Source: Fragilaria crotonensis (Eukaryota > Bacillariophyta > Fragilariophyceae > Fragilariales > Fragilariaceae). From it: a DNA stretch of 64,000 nt. Shown here piece after piece: positions 1 through 12,298 of the stretch (positions are counted from its first letter, which is position 1; the number at the start of each line of letters is the position of its first letter). Made by a program: the position numbers and the translations under genes. The DNA is taken from contig JAKSYS010000148.1 of the NCBI GenBank assembly GCA_022925895.1, forward strand, positions 41,665 through 105,664, written 5' to 3'. The notes below the pieces were generated by a model. The model was not told the origin of the DNA and did no database searches. It worked only from the letters and a program-made list of their open reading frames with translations.

Positions 1-2
1 CC

Positions 3-66
3 GCGTTGTACAAGCGTCGACATTACTGGTAGAAAAAAATACACTAATGTCGCTGCGTTGTACGAG
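3..66. repeat. Nested direct and inverted repeat at the window edge
   Basis: A 12-bp sequence GCGTTGTAC(A/G)AG occurs directly repeated at 3-14 and 55-66. Between the copies, CGACATTA (18-25) and TAATGTCG (45-52) form perfect 8-bp inverted arms. It lies just downstream of the transposase stop codon, so it could be part of a transposon end, but the rest of that end is outside the window. That link is inference. Confidence 0.4.
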
Positions 67-74
67 TTACCAAT

Positions 75-2239
75 TCAAATCATTCGGTTGTTAGATGCAT
101 AGTTCTCGCACTCCCGAATAGCAAATTTCAACATGAATTCTGCTGGGAGAGTAATGTCGTTCACAGTCAGGGAGGTACTCCATGTTGCTCTTCCAAGCAA
201 CGCGGTAGCTAGATGACGACGATAGAGGTCGAACTTGTTACAATCCATATCCAGCTGAATTTTGGCCGATTTGTCAATTGCATGCTGTGGAAGTACACGG
301 AAGGACCAGATTTGATGGCGTGATTGGTCCCTTCATGACCAGAGTTCGTGGTGGTCTCAAAGTGCCTAATGCCCTTCCGCAAGTAGAAACAATAACTTTG
401 CTCATGTGGGATGATACAACCACGGATGAAGTCCAACAGTTTCTCTCCACCATCATCGCTGAAAATGGCCTTCACAACATCTGACTTCAAATAAGTAATT
501 AATAGGGCCTTACTTCTGTAGTCACAGTGATCATGTTAGGTACAGTCAACGACATACATGTGGAGACCAAAATAGTGTGACTTACACTTCATATTGTTCT
601 TCTTTCGAGTCTACCCCGCGGCGCATCCAGCTATATAGCCAGTTTTGAATTACTCTCACCTGACTTCTTGCAGAATCTCTCTTGCCCTTGCGAAAGCCTA
701 AACCTCTGCATTCTTGTCTCCAGCCTTGATGAACAAGATGCCATCCACAGCGACTACGAACTGCGTTGACAAAATATGTCGCAATTGCGTAGTCGACCTG
801 CGCCATTTCTTGGGAGTCGCCATCTGTCATGACAAGCTTAACCAACCGCAATTTTTGAGTACCTAAGAGCACAGGAAGTGCTTCTTGGAATAACCAACGG
901 AACAACCAAGATCTTTCATTTGGGGCAAAGCATCTGACCACTACCATCACATTTCTGTCCGAATCCTTGACCAAAAGTGTAAGCAAGGGTCTGCTTTCAT
1001 TGTTTGTCTCATGTGTCCCATCAATGCAAACGACTTCTGGAAAGGCTTGAAAGAGACGTCTACCATCTGGCAACACCCAGCAACATGCAATAAGAATGTC
1101 CTGGTCGTCCCTTGCTCCAACTGGGTGCCTACTTCTCTGGGCATATTCCTTGAAATCGGCTGTCTCTGTGACCTCCAGAGGTACAGACTTATGGGTTGGG
1201 GCGCTTTCCATTGTGGTCACCATGGAAAGGCTGGTTAGATTAACCCCATCATCAACAGGATTGCCTTCAGTTCGTGCCGCCTTGCGATTTTGACCACGAA
1301 TTTCTTTCGTATTCCCGTTATGATACAGACAGACAAATGATGCGCCAATTTTTTGGAGATAATTCAGCATACTGTCTGACGGTGACATGTCAGAGGGTAA
1401 GGCAGCACCCTGAGGTGAATAATCCATTAAATCTTGTGCCATTCGGGAAAAACCTTGAACATAAGCCATCTGTCCACGGGTAAATAGCTCACCAGTACTG
1501 CTTCGGGTGAACAATGCAGCTTGTGAGGGCAGGATATTGGCAGCAGCCATTGCAGCAGCTGCATTTTCCAGGGTAGGAGCGTCCAGAAAACGTTTGCAAT
1601 TGGTTATCTCATTGGAAGGCATGGGTGGGTGACCCCTATGCTGGTTGTCTCTGACCCCACAAACTACGTGGAAGCTGTACTGGTCTAGTCGAATGACAAT
1701 TTTTGCAGAACAAGTACACCTTGTATCGCGTTGGGTGCAATTACGTCGTCGCAATGCCTTTCCTGAGTTATTGGAACCACGAGAGTTCCTTTTGTCTCCA
1801 ATATAGGTGGTCACACGATAAGCATCGGCTTGCGCAACATCCAAACGATGATGATACTTACGGCCATTACTGCACAGCAAAACGCGTTGGTCCTTGCAGG
1901 CTTTAGCACTACTTCCATTGGATATCAGGGCACAGTTACCAAGGGATCTGGCGGCTTGGCATAAATCAGTGATAAGTTTTTGGCCTCCAGAATCCTTGCC
2001 GAATCCTCCAACAGTAGGGTACAGCAATGGACTGAAGCGCACAATAAACTTCATGGGGCCTTTGTATAGGGAACTAGTAGTGTACTCGAACAGGTTGTGC
2101 TTCGTTTCCGATGAAGCACAGAAATCTTCGGAAGGTAAGCAAAGGTGTCCATTGAATGGGAGGGACCCAATCCACGTCGCAGTCTTGAAAGCGGTTAAAA
2201 AAGCATCCACAGGCTTTGTAGGAGAAACTACTAACTCTT
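75..2239 (-). CDS. Mutator-like (MULE) transposase, spliced, with one apparent frame break
   Basis: Cut-and-paste DNA transposase of the MULE superfamily. Seen: a Cys/His segment (CTCSAKI ... HRGHPP) like the WRKY/GCM1-type finger of these proteins, then a DDE core with VCIDGTHETN (first Asp), VMTDGDSQE (second Asp), RCGWHLVHQGW, and NSGHEGTNHAIK carrying the likely third acidic residue. The Glu lies in a second exon (about 484 downward); the frame fits a roughly 100 bp intron at about 587-485. Near 277 the frame must shift once to reach a conserved-looking C-terminus ending at 75. The 5' end is uncertain: the frame opens after a TTTAG acceptor-like site at 2240, so an upstream exon with the ATG is likely. 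No terminal inverted repeats were identified. The DDE match is strong, the exon structure moderate. Confidence 0.7.
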
Positions 2240-4140
2240 CTGGATCCTAAAGGCAGGACAACGAATGGAGAGAGCATAATGTGAGCATGAAAGAGGATTT
2301 TGGCAAAGCAACAGGGGTTGAAGCAACCAAAACAAACGAACCATGGTGTGGACCATAAAGGTTAAAACTGTGGTAAATTGTGGCGGAAGTTGTGGGTATT
2401 CAATGTTATAATCACATTAACACACGAAGATTTTTATTACTGTTCAAACAAATGTCGGGCAGATTTATCTTCCTTATCCATGACGAAGTTTTGACTAAGG
2501 TTGCTTGGAAAATGGCTCCTGTTGACGCAATAAAACGAGGATTCCGAAAAGTCAGATTCTGCGACAAAAATGTTGACGTCATTTCCTTGCATTCTAATAG
2601 TATGCTCCTCCATCACCTCTCATCTGTCATTGTGTCATTGTTCATCGTCATCAGATTCTTTGTTCATCATCATCATAAAAAAACCACAAGAAGTGCTTGC
2701 ATTGGAAACTACTCCGTACATATTTGCCGAAAGTTTATTTGAATCGAACGGTTCACACAGGAATCGAACTGTTCGAGCACTGTAATCCAATGAATCCAAC
2801 AGGATGTTTTGCTCTGGATCAGATTGTGTTGTATTCATCAACTGAAAGAGGTTAGATCCAGTTTCGAGCTCGAGGACAAGATGATAAATGTGTCAACGAG
2901 GAATGGCAAGAGGTTACAGACGTAACTGGCGCGGCTATTAGAGTCCTCATATGGTACATGTGAATGGGTTCGTTGAACTTCGTCTACTCTACGATGCTTC
3001 TAGTGCTGAGGGGAGAAAATCATGGAGGTCTGATCCGCGAAATCCTCCAGCTCAATATTATGGTGGCTGTAAAGGACGATGAAGTTTATCAATTTTACCA
3101 GAGCATCGCTTTACTGATCTTTTGCGGCATTCGATTACAAATCACAAAGCCTGACTTTGAAATGCGAAGAGAAAATGTGCTGCCTTCATACTGATATCAA
3201 TATACCTCAAGTGCCTCACGAAAAGCAATACAACAATAAGCCGGGCTTTGCAAAGGTTCGTCGAGCTCTATTTCTAAAGAGGAGGAATTCCTACATCAAA
3301 GAACTGACGCAGGTGGAAATTCCACAATATCTGAATTGGGCGCTGCATCTATTGCGATCAACTAACGCCCGGAAGTCAGCCGATGGTTCAATTCAATTTT
3401 CATTGAAATCCGTGGAACTGCTTCGGCAGCAGGCGGAGAGCCTGCAATTTTTCTAAAGCTACTTTGGAGACCAGACGCTGGTGAAATTTGTTTTACTGAC
3501 ACAACAGGCAAATCCATCACGGCTACTTCCATTTGAAATATGTCTCTTCGTCACGGGACACAGGTTTGGTTTCCTAATAATGCATTGATGATGCGCAAGC
3601 GGGGTTTCTACATAGCTTTCCTCTAGCGCAACCGATTTGAGCCGTTACAACCCGCCTCCCCACAACGTCGTCATCGGCGCGATAAATCTACCTGTTGCTA
3701 AAATGCCGGTATAGTTGTCCTGAGAAAATCTCGAAGTGGACGTGAAACGACGATGAAATTCACCAATTGAGTCGGAACAACCGCGTTATGAAACGTGAAC
3801 CAAAATCCAGCGTTCAGAGTGACGCAACTGCCAGCCACAAATGTCTCGTTAAACGAAATGCGACCAAAGTGGGAGACATGCTCAGACTTCTTTTAACGGA
3901 GCTCTATTTCTGCAGCGATGGAATCACTACGTCAGAACAAAGACCCGAGGACGCACCACACTTTTGGTGGCATCAAATGTCATTGTGTTCGTCAGAACGA
4001 AAAACTTGATGGTTGTACCATTCTACTTGGTAACTTTAGACCAGGAATCATCGGAAAGTGTAAAACGGCTGAAATGCTAATCATGCATAGCTAAAACCAT
4101 TATGGCTCTGTCTGTTGAACACGGGATGTGCAACGCTGCT
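2240..4140. other. Intergenic, no gene recognised
   Basis: Only short, unsupported frames are present. The segment around 3750-4130 resembles, in patches, the region 7570-7600 and 8470-8660: both hold a stretch reading GATGAAATTCACCAATTGA, a GCACCAC...GGTGGC block and a GGCTCTGTCTGTT block. These are probably duplicated 3' flanks of the metalloprotease genes A and B. Confidence 0.5.
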
Positions 4141-4162
4141 TCAACAATTTCGAATCACAAGA

Positions 4163-6594
4163 CTAGACAAGTTTGTTTCCTGGTTTCTTTGTTGGTGCAC
4201 GAGTTGTGGGTCTCTTCGTAGGTGCTCGAGTCGTCGGAGCACGAGTCGTCGGAGCACGAGTCGTTGGACTCGATGTAGGGACACGAGTGGGGCTCCAGTC
4301 GGCGCTCGTGTGGGAGACAGGGTGGGTGCTCCAGTCGGAGGTCGTGGGGGAAATGTGGGTGCTCCAGTCGGAGGTCGTGGGAGGAAATGTGGGTGCTCCG
4401 GTCGGCGCCTGTGTGGGAGGTAGCGTGGGTTCTCCGGTCGGCGCTTGTGTTGGAGGTAGCGTGGGAGATTCGGTCGGCGCTTCGGTGGGAGGAAGGGTGG
4501 GTGGTTCGGTCGGCGCTTCTGTTGGTGATCCGTCGGTGTTTGAGTTGGAGCATCGGTTGGTGGGGCAGGTGTCGGAGCATCGGTTGGGGCAGCAGGTGTT
4601 GGGGCATCAGTTGGAGGAGCAGGCGTCGGAACACCCGTTGGCGCAAGAGTCGGCAGATCAGTGGGGGATAGCGTTGGAGCTTGAGTAGGTGATTGCGTTG
4701 GCACCGGTGTGGGCGATAGGGTGGGTGCCCTGGTTGGTGCATTCGTAGGCGCATTGGTCGGGGCCGCTGTTTGAGCAACAAGATCAATTGTAACAGTTGC
4801 TCTGGCTGGGGTTGTGCTAGTCACTATCGAATTCACGGTGATGCGCAATGTGTTTGTGGAACCGTTGAAATTTGGTACAGTGTAGATTCCACTGGCACTC
4901 AGCTTCGCTACCAAATTCGACAAGGCATAACCAGTTCCGGGCGCCCGAGTGACAACTAAAACTTGATCGGCACCCTCCTGAGTTCCAGAGTTAATCCCAA
5001 TCCTGCGATTGAAACTGACATACGTATCCGTAGAGCTGCTCTGAATCCGGATAATCATCTTATCAGTAACGGCTGCGTTGGCCCTTTGCGCGAAGCCAAC
5101 CAAATTGCCAGACCAGCTGATCCCGGTTGCAGTCGAAAGGTCAACGTGATATTCACTGAACCAACCAAGTTGCCATGTTTTAGGGCCATTGAAGCACATG
5201 ATTGGACCATCGTCGTTTCCATAAGAATATCCCTGGATAAGTCAAGCATCTGTGAGATCACAATCGGCCACGACGCGTTGCACAGGTGGGCAACGTCCTT
5301 TCAAAAGAGGGTTTGTACGAAAGGCTGTGCAGACGCAGCACTTACCATCAGTCCGGACTGATCACCGTACTCAGTCGATCCCTCAGAGGAGTGTGCAAGG
5401 TTCAAGTTGTGGCCTGATATTGCAAATTGATGTTAGTCGCGACGAAGTTCAGCAGGCGAAACTGCACCTGTAATTACAAAACAATACAAGACTCACCCAA
5501 CTCATGTAGAAGTCCTGACGGGTATCCGCACCATTGGTTGTTGAAGACAGACAGCCAATGGTTGATGTAGGCATACGCAATCCATCCACCGCTCGTTCCT
5601 GGAGGCATGCATACCATCACATGGTCCGCGAAATTGGTGAGAGTACCAAGTTCTGCCGTGGCTTTGTCAACTGCTGCCCAGGCAATTGGATTATCCGCCG
5701 CACCCGTAATGATAGTGGTTGGAAGAGTGACGGTATACACTCCATCGGTACCAACCAAGGCGTTGGATGTGGTCGGCTCAAACTGCAACTGACCGTAAGA
5801 GCACTGGTTGAATTGTGATTTCAGGTTAAGGACATCCCCAGCGGCTCCAAAAACGTCGTCTGCAAGCTGCGTCTCACTTGCGGTGGTTGACGCGTCAGCT
5901 GCTTGGATGCGAAGGACCAAGACCTTCTTCACGACAGTAGCGAGGTTTCGATTCCAAATCAAGTCAGCTGGATCCAAACTGCCAGCTCCAGTTGCCTTGG
6001 AACTGCCTCCACTGCTCTTGTTGCGACGTCCAAGCTGTGATTTGAGAGAAGGATCGGGGTGAGATGACATGGTTCAGTTTGCAATCGTGGCCATGTATTT
6101 AATGTCCGGAAGTACTTACTTCGATCGTTTCTCCAGTTGGAATGATGAGCTCGTCCGTATCGTCATCAATCACTGAGTTCGAAGCAAAGAGTGGTCACAC
6201 CACTTTCGATTCCGTTCTTTTGGCCCATCCGGTTGTCTTTCCTTTCACTTTCACCACACTGATTCCGTTGGCCTTCACGACATCGGTGGATTGAAGTTCA
6301 CATTCCAGAGGCTGGTCCTCGACGTGATGGTCAAGATATTCCTTATCAGAGAGGATAACTACACATGGGTTTTTGCTTGCACGGCGGTTCTTATTGGACT
6401 GAGCGCGACGAAGCAGCTGAGAACTCGTCTGCAGATACGTTGTGTAAACACGGCGTTAGTGCATTTGTCGTTTGCTGGTTTTTGATTCATAGTGTGAGGC
6501 ATCTTTTTTGAAGTTGGCTTACCCCATCTACCTGAGCGGCAACATCGCCAAAGGTCAGGAGGAGCGAAGAAACGGCGAAGCTGAAGGTCTTCAT
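4163..6594 (-). pseudogene. Gametolysin-type (M11) metalloprotease, paralogue A, frame-broken
   Basis: Secreted zinc metalloprotease, five exons by homology to B and D. Exon 1 (6594-6523) encodes a 24-residue signal peptide starting MKTFSFAVS; exon 2 (6428-6120) the propeptide; exon 3 (6034-5497) and exon 4 (5413-5346) the catalytic domain; exon 5 (5232-4163) a C-terminal domain plus a Pro-Thr tail. Zinc site HELGHNLNLAH spans the exon 3/4 junction; a likely Met-turn (GLM) follows, then CFNGPKTWQLGW. Metzincins normally have Gly at the position that is Asn here. Breaks: the propeptide exon is 3 bp shorter than in C, through a -1 near 6215 and a -2 near 6190 that leave a TGA between them. The repeat tail changes frame near 4530, 4380 and 4291; the original end ...GNKLV-stop is at 4163. 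Pseudogene or consensus error cannot be told apart here. Confidence 0.7.
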
Positions 6595-6659
6595 CGTGCA
6601 ACTCGAATACAAAAAGTTTTATTGTGTGATCCAGTCTCAATGATTTTATGGCAACGTTT

Positions 6660-6676
6660 TGCGTCTCAAAATTCGA
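6660..6676 (-). promoter_or_regulatory. Upstream block conserved among M11 paralogues
   Basis: On the minus strand it reads TCGAATTTTGAGACGCA, about 65 bp before the start codon of paralogue A. Paralogue B has TCGAATGTTGAGACGCA (11297-11281) and D a close form TCGAATTGTGAGAAACGCA (24288-24306). All lie 50-85 bp upstream of their ATG. It may be a shared core-promoter or factor site, or simply duplicated DNA. Confidence 0.4.
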
Positions 6677-6698
6677 GATGACCGGTTGACCGGTCATC
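6677..6698. repeat. Perfect palindrome, 10-bp arms
   Basis: GATGACCGGT and ACCGGTCATC flank a 2-bp spacer directly upstream of the conserved block of paralogue A. B retains only a half-like GATGACCCGA. It could be a dimeric factor site. Function is unknown. Confidence 0.5.
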
Positions 6699-7001
6699 GA
6701 TTTTCCTTTCGATATGTCTCCATCATCATTCGAACCACGATTGCAATCGTGGTTTGTTTATGACTGTGTCCACGGTGAATGAGTTTATCCGACGACTTGA
6801 TGACTAATACATGGAAACAAGAATAAACATCCGAAAATGCACGTATATCATGTCCCGATGACTCAAGTGTACATTCAGTTCGGATTGGTTTCGAAGAGAT
6901 TGGCATTCCGGCTAAATAATGCGGTGTTAGGAACACCACCAAAGAATCATGGGAGTAGCAAATGTAATCCGAACAGCTGGGCGTGGACATGGTAGTGCAG
7001 G

Positions 7002-7012
7002 TACCTGGTACA
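7002..7012. promoter_or_regulatory. GTACCWGGTAC palindrome, copy 1
   Basis: Sequence GTACCTGGTAC, about 410 bp upstream of the start of paralogue A. It is one of six exact matches to GTACC-W-GGTAC in the window, all intergenic (see findings). Confidence 0.4.
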
Positions 7013-7532
7013 ATACGGTACTCTGTTCGGATGCCCACCCTTGATTGTTCTTCCCGCATCAAGGACTCCATGTAAGTACTGGTATCATAGCACACAACGG
7101 GCATTGAGAGCGGAAAAACCCCAACCCATGAACATGTGCATCATGAATAAATCTGCGGATGACCATGAAATGCACAAATGCACTATGCCTCTTGTATTGT
7201 CATGACCGCGGAGGAACTATGGCATCATTAGTCCACACTAAACATGTTGGCCAGTACGTTTTCCGAGTCTGCATGCTCTCGTGGACTGACAACGACAGCT
7301 GGAAAGAACGATAACAGCCTTTCGAAATGACCGGTGGTGGAGGCGAAGGAAGAACGCGCGATAATACCTACCTGAATACTAATGGTATACCATTGCATCC
7401 TGGACCAGAACCGAGGCATCCTTGAGCTCTCTTCCGTTGCTCTATAGTGCGTTCCTCGGAATGAGCTGAGTTTGTGATTTTTCTCTGGTTCACTCGAACC
7501 GATCCCAGCCATCTACCGCCATCCGACGTCTT

Positions 7533-7880
7533 TTATCTCAAAAACATGCTGTTGCTAGATAAGCAAAGGCCGATGAAATTCACCAATTGAATCAGAACAA
7601 TCGATTTGCGACAGAAAATGTCGGGAGGAAAGCTTGGCGAGACTAAATCACACGACCTGGCATGGAACGACCAAGAGCTCCCGTCGGTGCTCGTATGGGC
7701 GATGGAGTGGTAGCTACGGTCGGCACTTGAGAGGGTATTCCGATGGGCGTCTGGAATGAGTCGCTGTCGCAATCGATTGGTGCATTGTTGATCGTTATTC
7801 ATAGCCGGAATTAACATTGATCTACTGTCAATGACGACAAGGTTGGTTACTCGTTGCCACAAATTATGATATGTGTTGTA
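7533..7880 (-). pseudogene. Remnant of an M11-type Pro-Thr repeat gene end
   Basis: Minus-strand translation of 7680-7790 gives IPSQVPTVATTPSPIRAPTG, the Pro-Thr signature of the neighbouring metalloprotease tails. No catalytic exon accompanies it. The DNA at 7230-7380 also resembles 12215-12300 beyond the 3' end of paralogue C (shared GACAGCTGGAAAGAA and GTGGAGGCGAA-type stretches). This fits a tandemly duplicated unit that has lost most of its gene. Confidence 0.5.
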
Positions 7881-8660
7881 CTACGAATTACGTAATTGCA
7901 TCAACAAATTTGAAGTCCAGACGACAAGTGAGAGCTTGCAAGGGTACAAATGATCGATGGATGCGATCGGGTCCCATGAGAACCCATTTGAGATTTGGAA
8001 AACCCATGAGATTGTGAAAGTCGACATCAACAAAGAGTCAACGATGCTTTGAGAAGATACCATCATCATTTGCCAGATACTCACCAGCATGACGAACCGA
8101 TTCTCCGATATATTGGTAGATACTAACATAAAGTCAATCATTCGGTCAGTACCATACTTCTTGGTGGTGGAAGGTGGAGAAACAGGACTCAGACGATCAA
8201 GGTCAGAGCGCCAACCCCCCAACATAAGATGGGCAATGCCGTACTTTTGGTCTCGTCCAAGTGTTTCATTTGAATTGAGGGACATGTCACAAATTGTTGA
8301 TGAATTGACAAATGTCATCAATACAAATTAAAGACGAACATTTTGCGCTCTGAACACCTTTCGTCAGCAGTGAGGGAGTGGTGTCGGGTGATGCGGTATG
8401 CTGTAAGAATGCCCAGTCGCTTACAGTGTTCGCCAAGTGAGGAGAGTCCAGACCATCTCTGCCCAACAAATATCAAAGAATGCACCACCAAAGTTTGGTG
8501 GCTTCAACTACGATTGTCGTGGAAACACGTTAAAGAGAGCAGCCAACGGAGAACCGAAACTTTTAACTGTTACCACGCTACTTGAGCCCAGACATCAGTG
8601 AGAAATGTGGTACGTGGCTGAAATGCAAATCTTTCATGGCTATATCCATAGTAAGGCTCT
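7881..8660. other. Intergenic, no gene recognised
   Basis: No frame here has recognisable content. The last 200 bp resemble the 3' flank of paralogue A (see 2240-4140). Confidence 0.4.
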
Positions 8661-8666
8661 GTCTGT

Positions 8667-11230
8667 TCATCTCGAAAAAAAGTTATTTCGGTTGTTGTTC
8701 CTTCGTGTTGGTCTCCTAGTGGGGCGTCTCCTTGTCGGTGCACGAGTTGTAGGAGCACGAGTTGTAGGAGCACGAGATGTTGGTTTCGATGTAGGTGCAC
8801 GAGTAGGAGCTCCAGTCGGCGCTCGTGTGGGAGACCGGGTGGGTGCTTCGGTCGGCGCTTCTGTGGGGAACCGGGTGGGTGCTTCGGTAGGCGTTTCTGT
8901 GGGAGCTGGAGTGGATGCTTCCGTTGGTCCCTGTGTGGGAGATAGTGTTGGTGATTCGGTTGGCGCTTCTGTGGGAGAAAGGGTGGGAGATCCTGTTGGA
9001 GCATCTGTGGGGGATTCGGTCGGTGCTCCTGTCGGTGCTTCTGTGGGGGATTCGGTCGGTGCTTGAGTTGGAGCATCGGTTGGGGGAGCAGGCGTCGGGG
9101 CGTCAGTTGGGAGAGGTGGCGTCGGCGCATCAGTTGGGGGAGCTGGTGTCGGCGCACCAGTTGGTGATTGAGTCGGCACTTGAGTGGGTGATTGCGTTGG
9201 CGCTTGAGTTGGCACTTGAGTGGGTGATTGCGTTGGCGCTTGAGTTGGCGCTTGCGTGGGTGATTGCGTTGGAGCTTGAGTCGGCACTCGCGTTGGTGAC
9301 AACGTTGGAGCTTGAGTTGGCGATCGAGTTGGCACTTGTGTGGGCGATCGGGTGGGTAGCCGTGTTGGTGCCCTTGTAGGTGCATTGGTCGTTTGAGGAA
9401 TAAGATCAATGGAAATGTTTGCTCTGCCTGGGGTTGTGCTTGTCACAATCGAGTTCACCGTGATGCGCAATGTGCTGGTGGAACCGTTGAAGTTTGGTAC
9501 AGTGTAGATTCCACTGGCACTCAGCTTCGCTACCAAATTCGACAAGGCATAACCAGTTCCGGGCGCCCGAGTGACAACTAAAACTTGATCGGCACCCTCC
9601 TGAGTTCCAGAGTTAATCCCAATCCTGCGATTGAAACTGACATACGTATCCGTAGAGCTGCTCTGAATTCGGATGATCATCTTATCAGTACCGGCTGCGT
9701 TGGCCCTTTGCGCGAAGCCAATCAAATTGCCAGACCAGCTGATCCCGGTTGCAGTCGAAAGGTCAACGTGATATTCACTGAACCAACCAAGCTGCCATGT
9801 TTTAGGGCCATTGAAGCACATGATTGGACCATCGTCGTTTCCATAAGAATATCCCTGGATAAGTCAAGCATCTGTGAGATCACAATCGGCCACGACGCGT
9901 TGCACAGGTGGGCAACGTCCTTTCAAAAGAGGGTTTGTACGAAAGGCTGTGCAGACGCAGCACTTACCATCAGTCCGGACTGATCACCGTACTCAGTCGA
10001 TCCCTCAGAGGAGTGTGCAAGGTTCAAGTTGTGGCCTGATATTGCAAATTGATGTTAGTCGCGACGAACCTCAGCAGGCGAAACTGCACCTGTAAATAGA
10101 AAACGATACAAGACTCACCCAACTCATGTAGCAGTCCTGACGGGTATCCGCACCATGCATTGTTGTAGACAGACAACCAATGATTGATGTAGGCATACGC
10201 AATCCAACCACCGCTCGTTCCTGGAGGCATGCATACCATCACATGATCCGCGAAACTGGTGAGAGTACCAAGTTCTGCCGTGGCTTTGTCAACTGCTGCC
10301 CAGGCAATGGGATTATCCGCCGCACCCGTAATGATAGTGCTCGGAAGACTGACGGTGTACACACCATCGGTACCAACCAAGGCGTTGGATGTTGTCGGCT
10401 CAAACTGTAGCTGTCCATAAGAGCACTGGTTGAATTGTGATTTGAGGTTGAGGGCATCTCCAGCGGCTCCAAAGACGTCGTCTGCAAGCTGCGTCTCGCT
10501 TGCGGTGGTTGACGCGTCAGCTGCTTGGATTCGAAGGACCAAGACTTTCTTCACGACAGTGGCGAGGTTTCGATCCCAAAAATCAGATGGATCCATGCTT
10601 GCCAAAATACTGCTACCACTGCTCCTATTGAGACGTCCAAGCTGCGTGGTGAAAGAGAAGCACCAAGGTTAGACCATTGTCACATTGTTTATTTCGGTCA
10701 ACATGACGTTCGCATGCCAGAGCAATACTTATTCATGTGCAGCGCAACTTACTTTGATAGTTTCACCAGTTGGAATGATGAGTTCGTCCGTACTGTCATC
10801 AATCACCGAATTCGAAGCAAAGAGAGTAGTCACACCACTCTTGACAGCGTTCTTTCTAGCCCATTTCGTGGTCATGCCTTTCACTTTGACGACATTGTAC
10901 TTCGTGACGTTCATAATGTCGGTGGATTGAAGTTCACATTCCACAGGCTGTTCCTCGACGTGATGGTCAAGATACTCTTTGTCAGAGAAGATAACAACGC
11001 ATGGATTTTGCTTGCACGACGACGCCCATTGGTCTGGGCGCGACGAAGCAGCTGAGAACTCGTCTGGAGATGCGTCGTATACATTGCGTTACAGTTAGTG
11101 CATTTGTCGTTTGCAGTTATTTGTTGAATGTGAAGCATATTTTCCGAAGTTTGCTTACCTCATCTAGCTGAGCGGCAACATTAGCATAGGTCAGAAGGAA
11201 TACGGACAAGGCGAAGCAGAAGGTCTTCAT
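8667..11230 (-). CDS. Gametolysin-type (M11) metalloprotease, paralogue B
   Basis: Secreted zinc metalloprotease of the same five-exon plan: exon 1 11230-11159 (signal peptide MKTFCFALS...), exon 2 11063-10753 (propeptide with VKGMTTKWARKNAV and IIPTGETIK), exon 3 10641-10119, exon 4 10035-9968, exon 5 9854-8667. Introns are GTAAGC/GTAAGT/GTGAGT...CAG. The zinc motif HELGHNLNLAH spans exons 3/4; the Met-turn candidate is DQSGLM. Exon 5 is fully open and has about 160 residues of globular sequence, then about 200 residues of (A)PTxSPTxAPT repeats ending in a basic RRPTRRPTRR...FFSR tail. This is the cleanest copy downstream of exon 2. One base appears to be missing in exon 2 near 11012 (AGCAAAATCC against AGCAAACATCC in D), so the propeptide frame is broken there. 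The tail is probably O-glycosylated and extracellular (inference). Confidence 0.75.
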
Positions 11231-11280
11231 CGTGCGACAGTTCGAATTTTGTGTGATCCGAATTGAATTTTGCGAGCGGT

Positions 11281-11297
11281 GCGTCTCAACATTCGAG
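11281..11297 (-). promoter_or_regulatory. Upstream block conserved among M11 paralogues (B)
   Basis: Minus-strand TCGAATGTTGAGACGCA lies about 50 bp before the ATG of paralogue B. It matches the block at 6660-6676 at 16 of 17 positions. Confidence 0.4.
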
Positions 11298-11536
11298 CCG
11301 TCGGGTCATCGATTGTGATGTTAATGTCTCACTGGTTCCTCGTTTCGATGACTGATAAATCGAGACAAGACTGGAATCCTGCCCATTTACGATACTGGAT
11401 CCTTCACTGGATCACTCATCAAGCAAAACAAGATTCGAACATCAGAAGAAATGCACCGATGGATAATGTCCCATTGACATTGGGCTAAGTAAGGATGTGT
11501 GCTTTTTGTGTAAATTCCCAACCTAATTGTCGTACT

Positions 11537-12092
11537 AATGTAGTACGAGTCATAATTGTTAAGAATGGACATATGGTACTCCTAGGAGTATTATGACTCT
11601 CTATGATGATACCGCTATATCCCTCGATCATTCTGACATGCGTTCGCATCATCGAGATCGAAAACGAACCGATGTTATGAGAATGAGCATCTCGAATAAT
11701 CCTGGAAAATGACTATCCACAATGTAGTACGAGTCATAATTGTTAAGAATGGACATATGGTATTCCTAGGAGTATTATGACTCTCTATGATGATACCGCT
11801 ATATCCCTCGATCATTCTGACATGCGTTCGCATCATCGAGATCGAAAACGAACCGATGTTATGAGAATGAGCATCTCGAATAATCCTGGAAAATGACTAT
11901 CCACAATGTAGTACGAGTCATAATTGTTAAGAATGGACATATGGTATTCCTAGGAGTATTATGACTCTCTATGATGATACCGCTATATCCCTCGATCATT
12001 CTGACATGCGTTCGCATCATCGAGATCGAAAACGAACCGATGTTATGAGAATGAGCATCTCGAATAATCCTGGAAAATGACTATCCACAATG
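11537..12092. repeat. Three near-perfect 184-bp tandem repeats
   Basis: Units 11537-11720, 11721-11904 and 11905-12088 differ, as far as I can read, at one base (GGTACTCC in the first, GGTATTCC in the others). Each unit contains GAGTCATAAT and, about 30 bp later, ATTATGACTC, perfect 10-bp inverted arms around TGGACATATGG; a weaker CGAGAT/ATCTCG pair follows. It lies between the start of B and the end of C. The near-identity implies recent amplification or gene-conversion-like homogenisation. No coding frame crosses it. Confidence 0.9.
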
Positions 12093-12298
12093 CCTCTTGG
12101 TTTTGGCACGACCTTGGAAGAAGGATGTAACAAGGAAGACCTGGAGTTCATAACTGTGTATGATACCAGGTACACAGCATAATAGTATGTCGTATATATT
12201 TTAGGTTCGAGTCGTCATCATCTTGGGGAGCGGCAATGACAGCTGGAAAGAAGATGAACAACAACAACATTTCCAACTCAGCGGTGATGGAGGCGAAA

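Noticed and set aside
11537-12092. CRISPR-like array
   Set aside because: Units are 184 bp, adjacent without spacers, and the DNA is eukaryotic.
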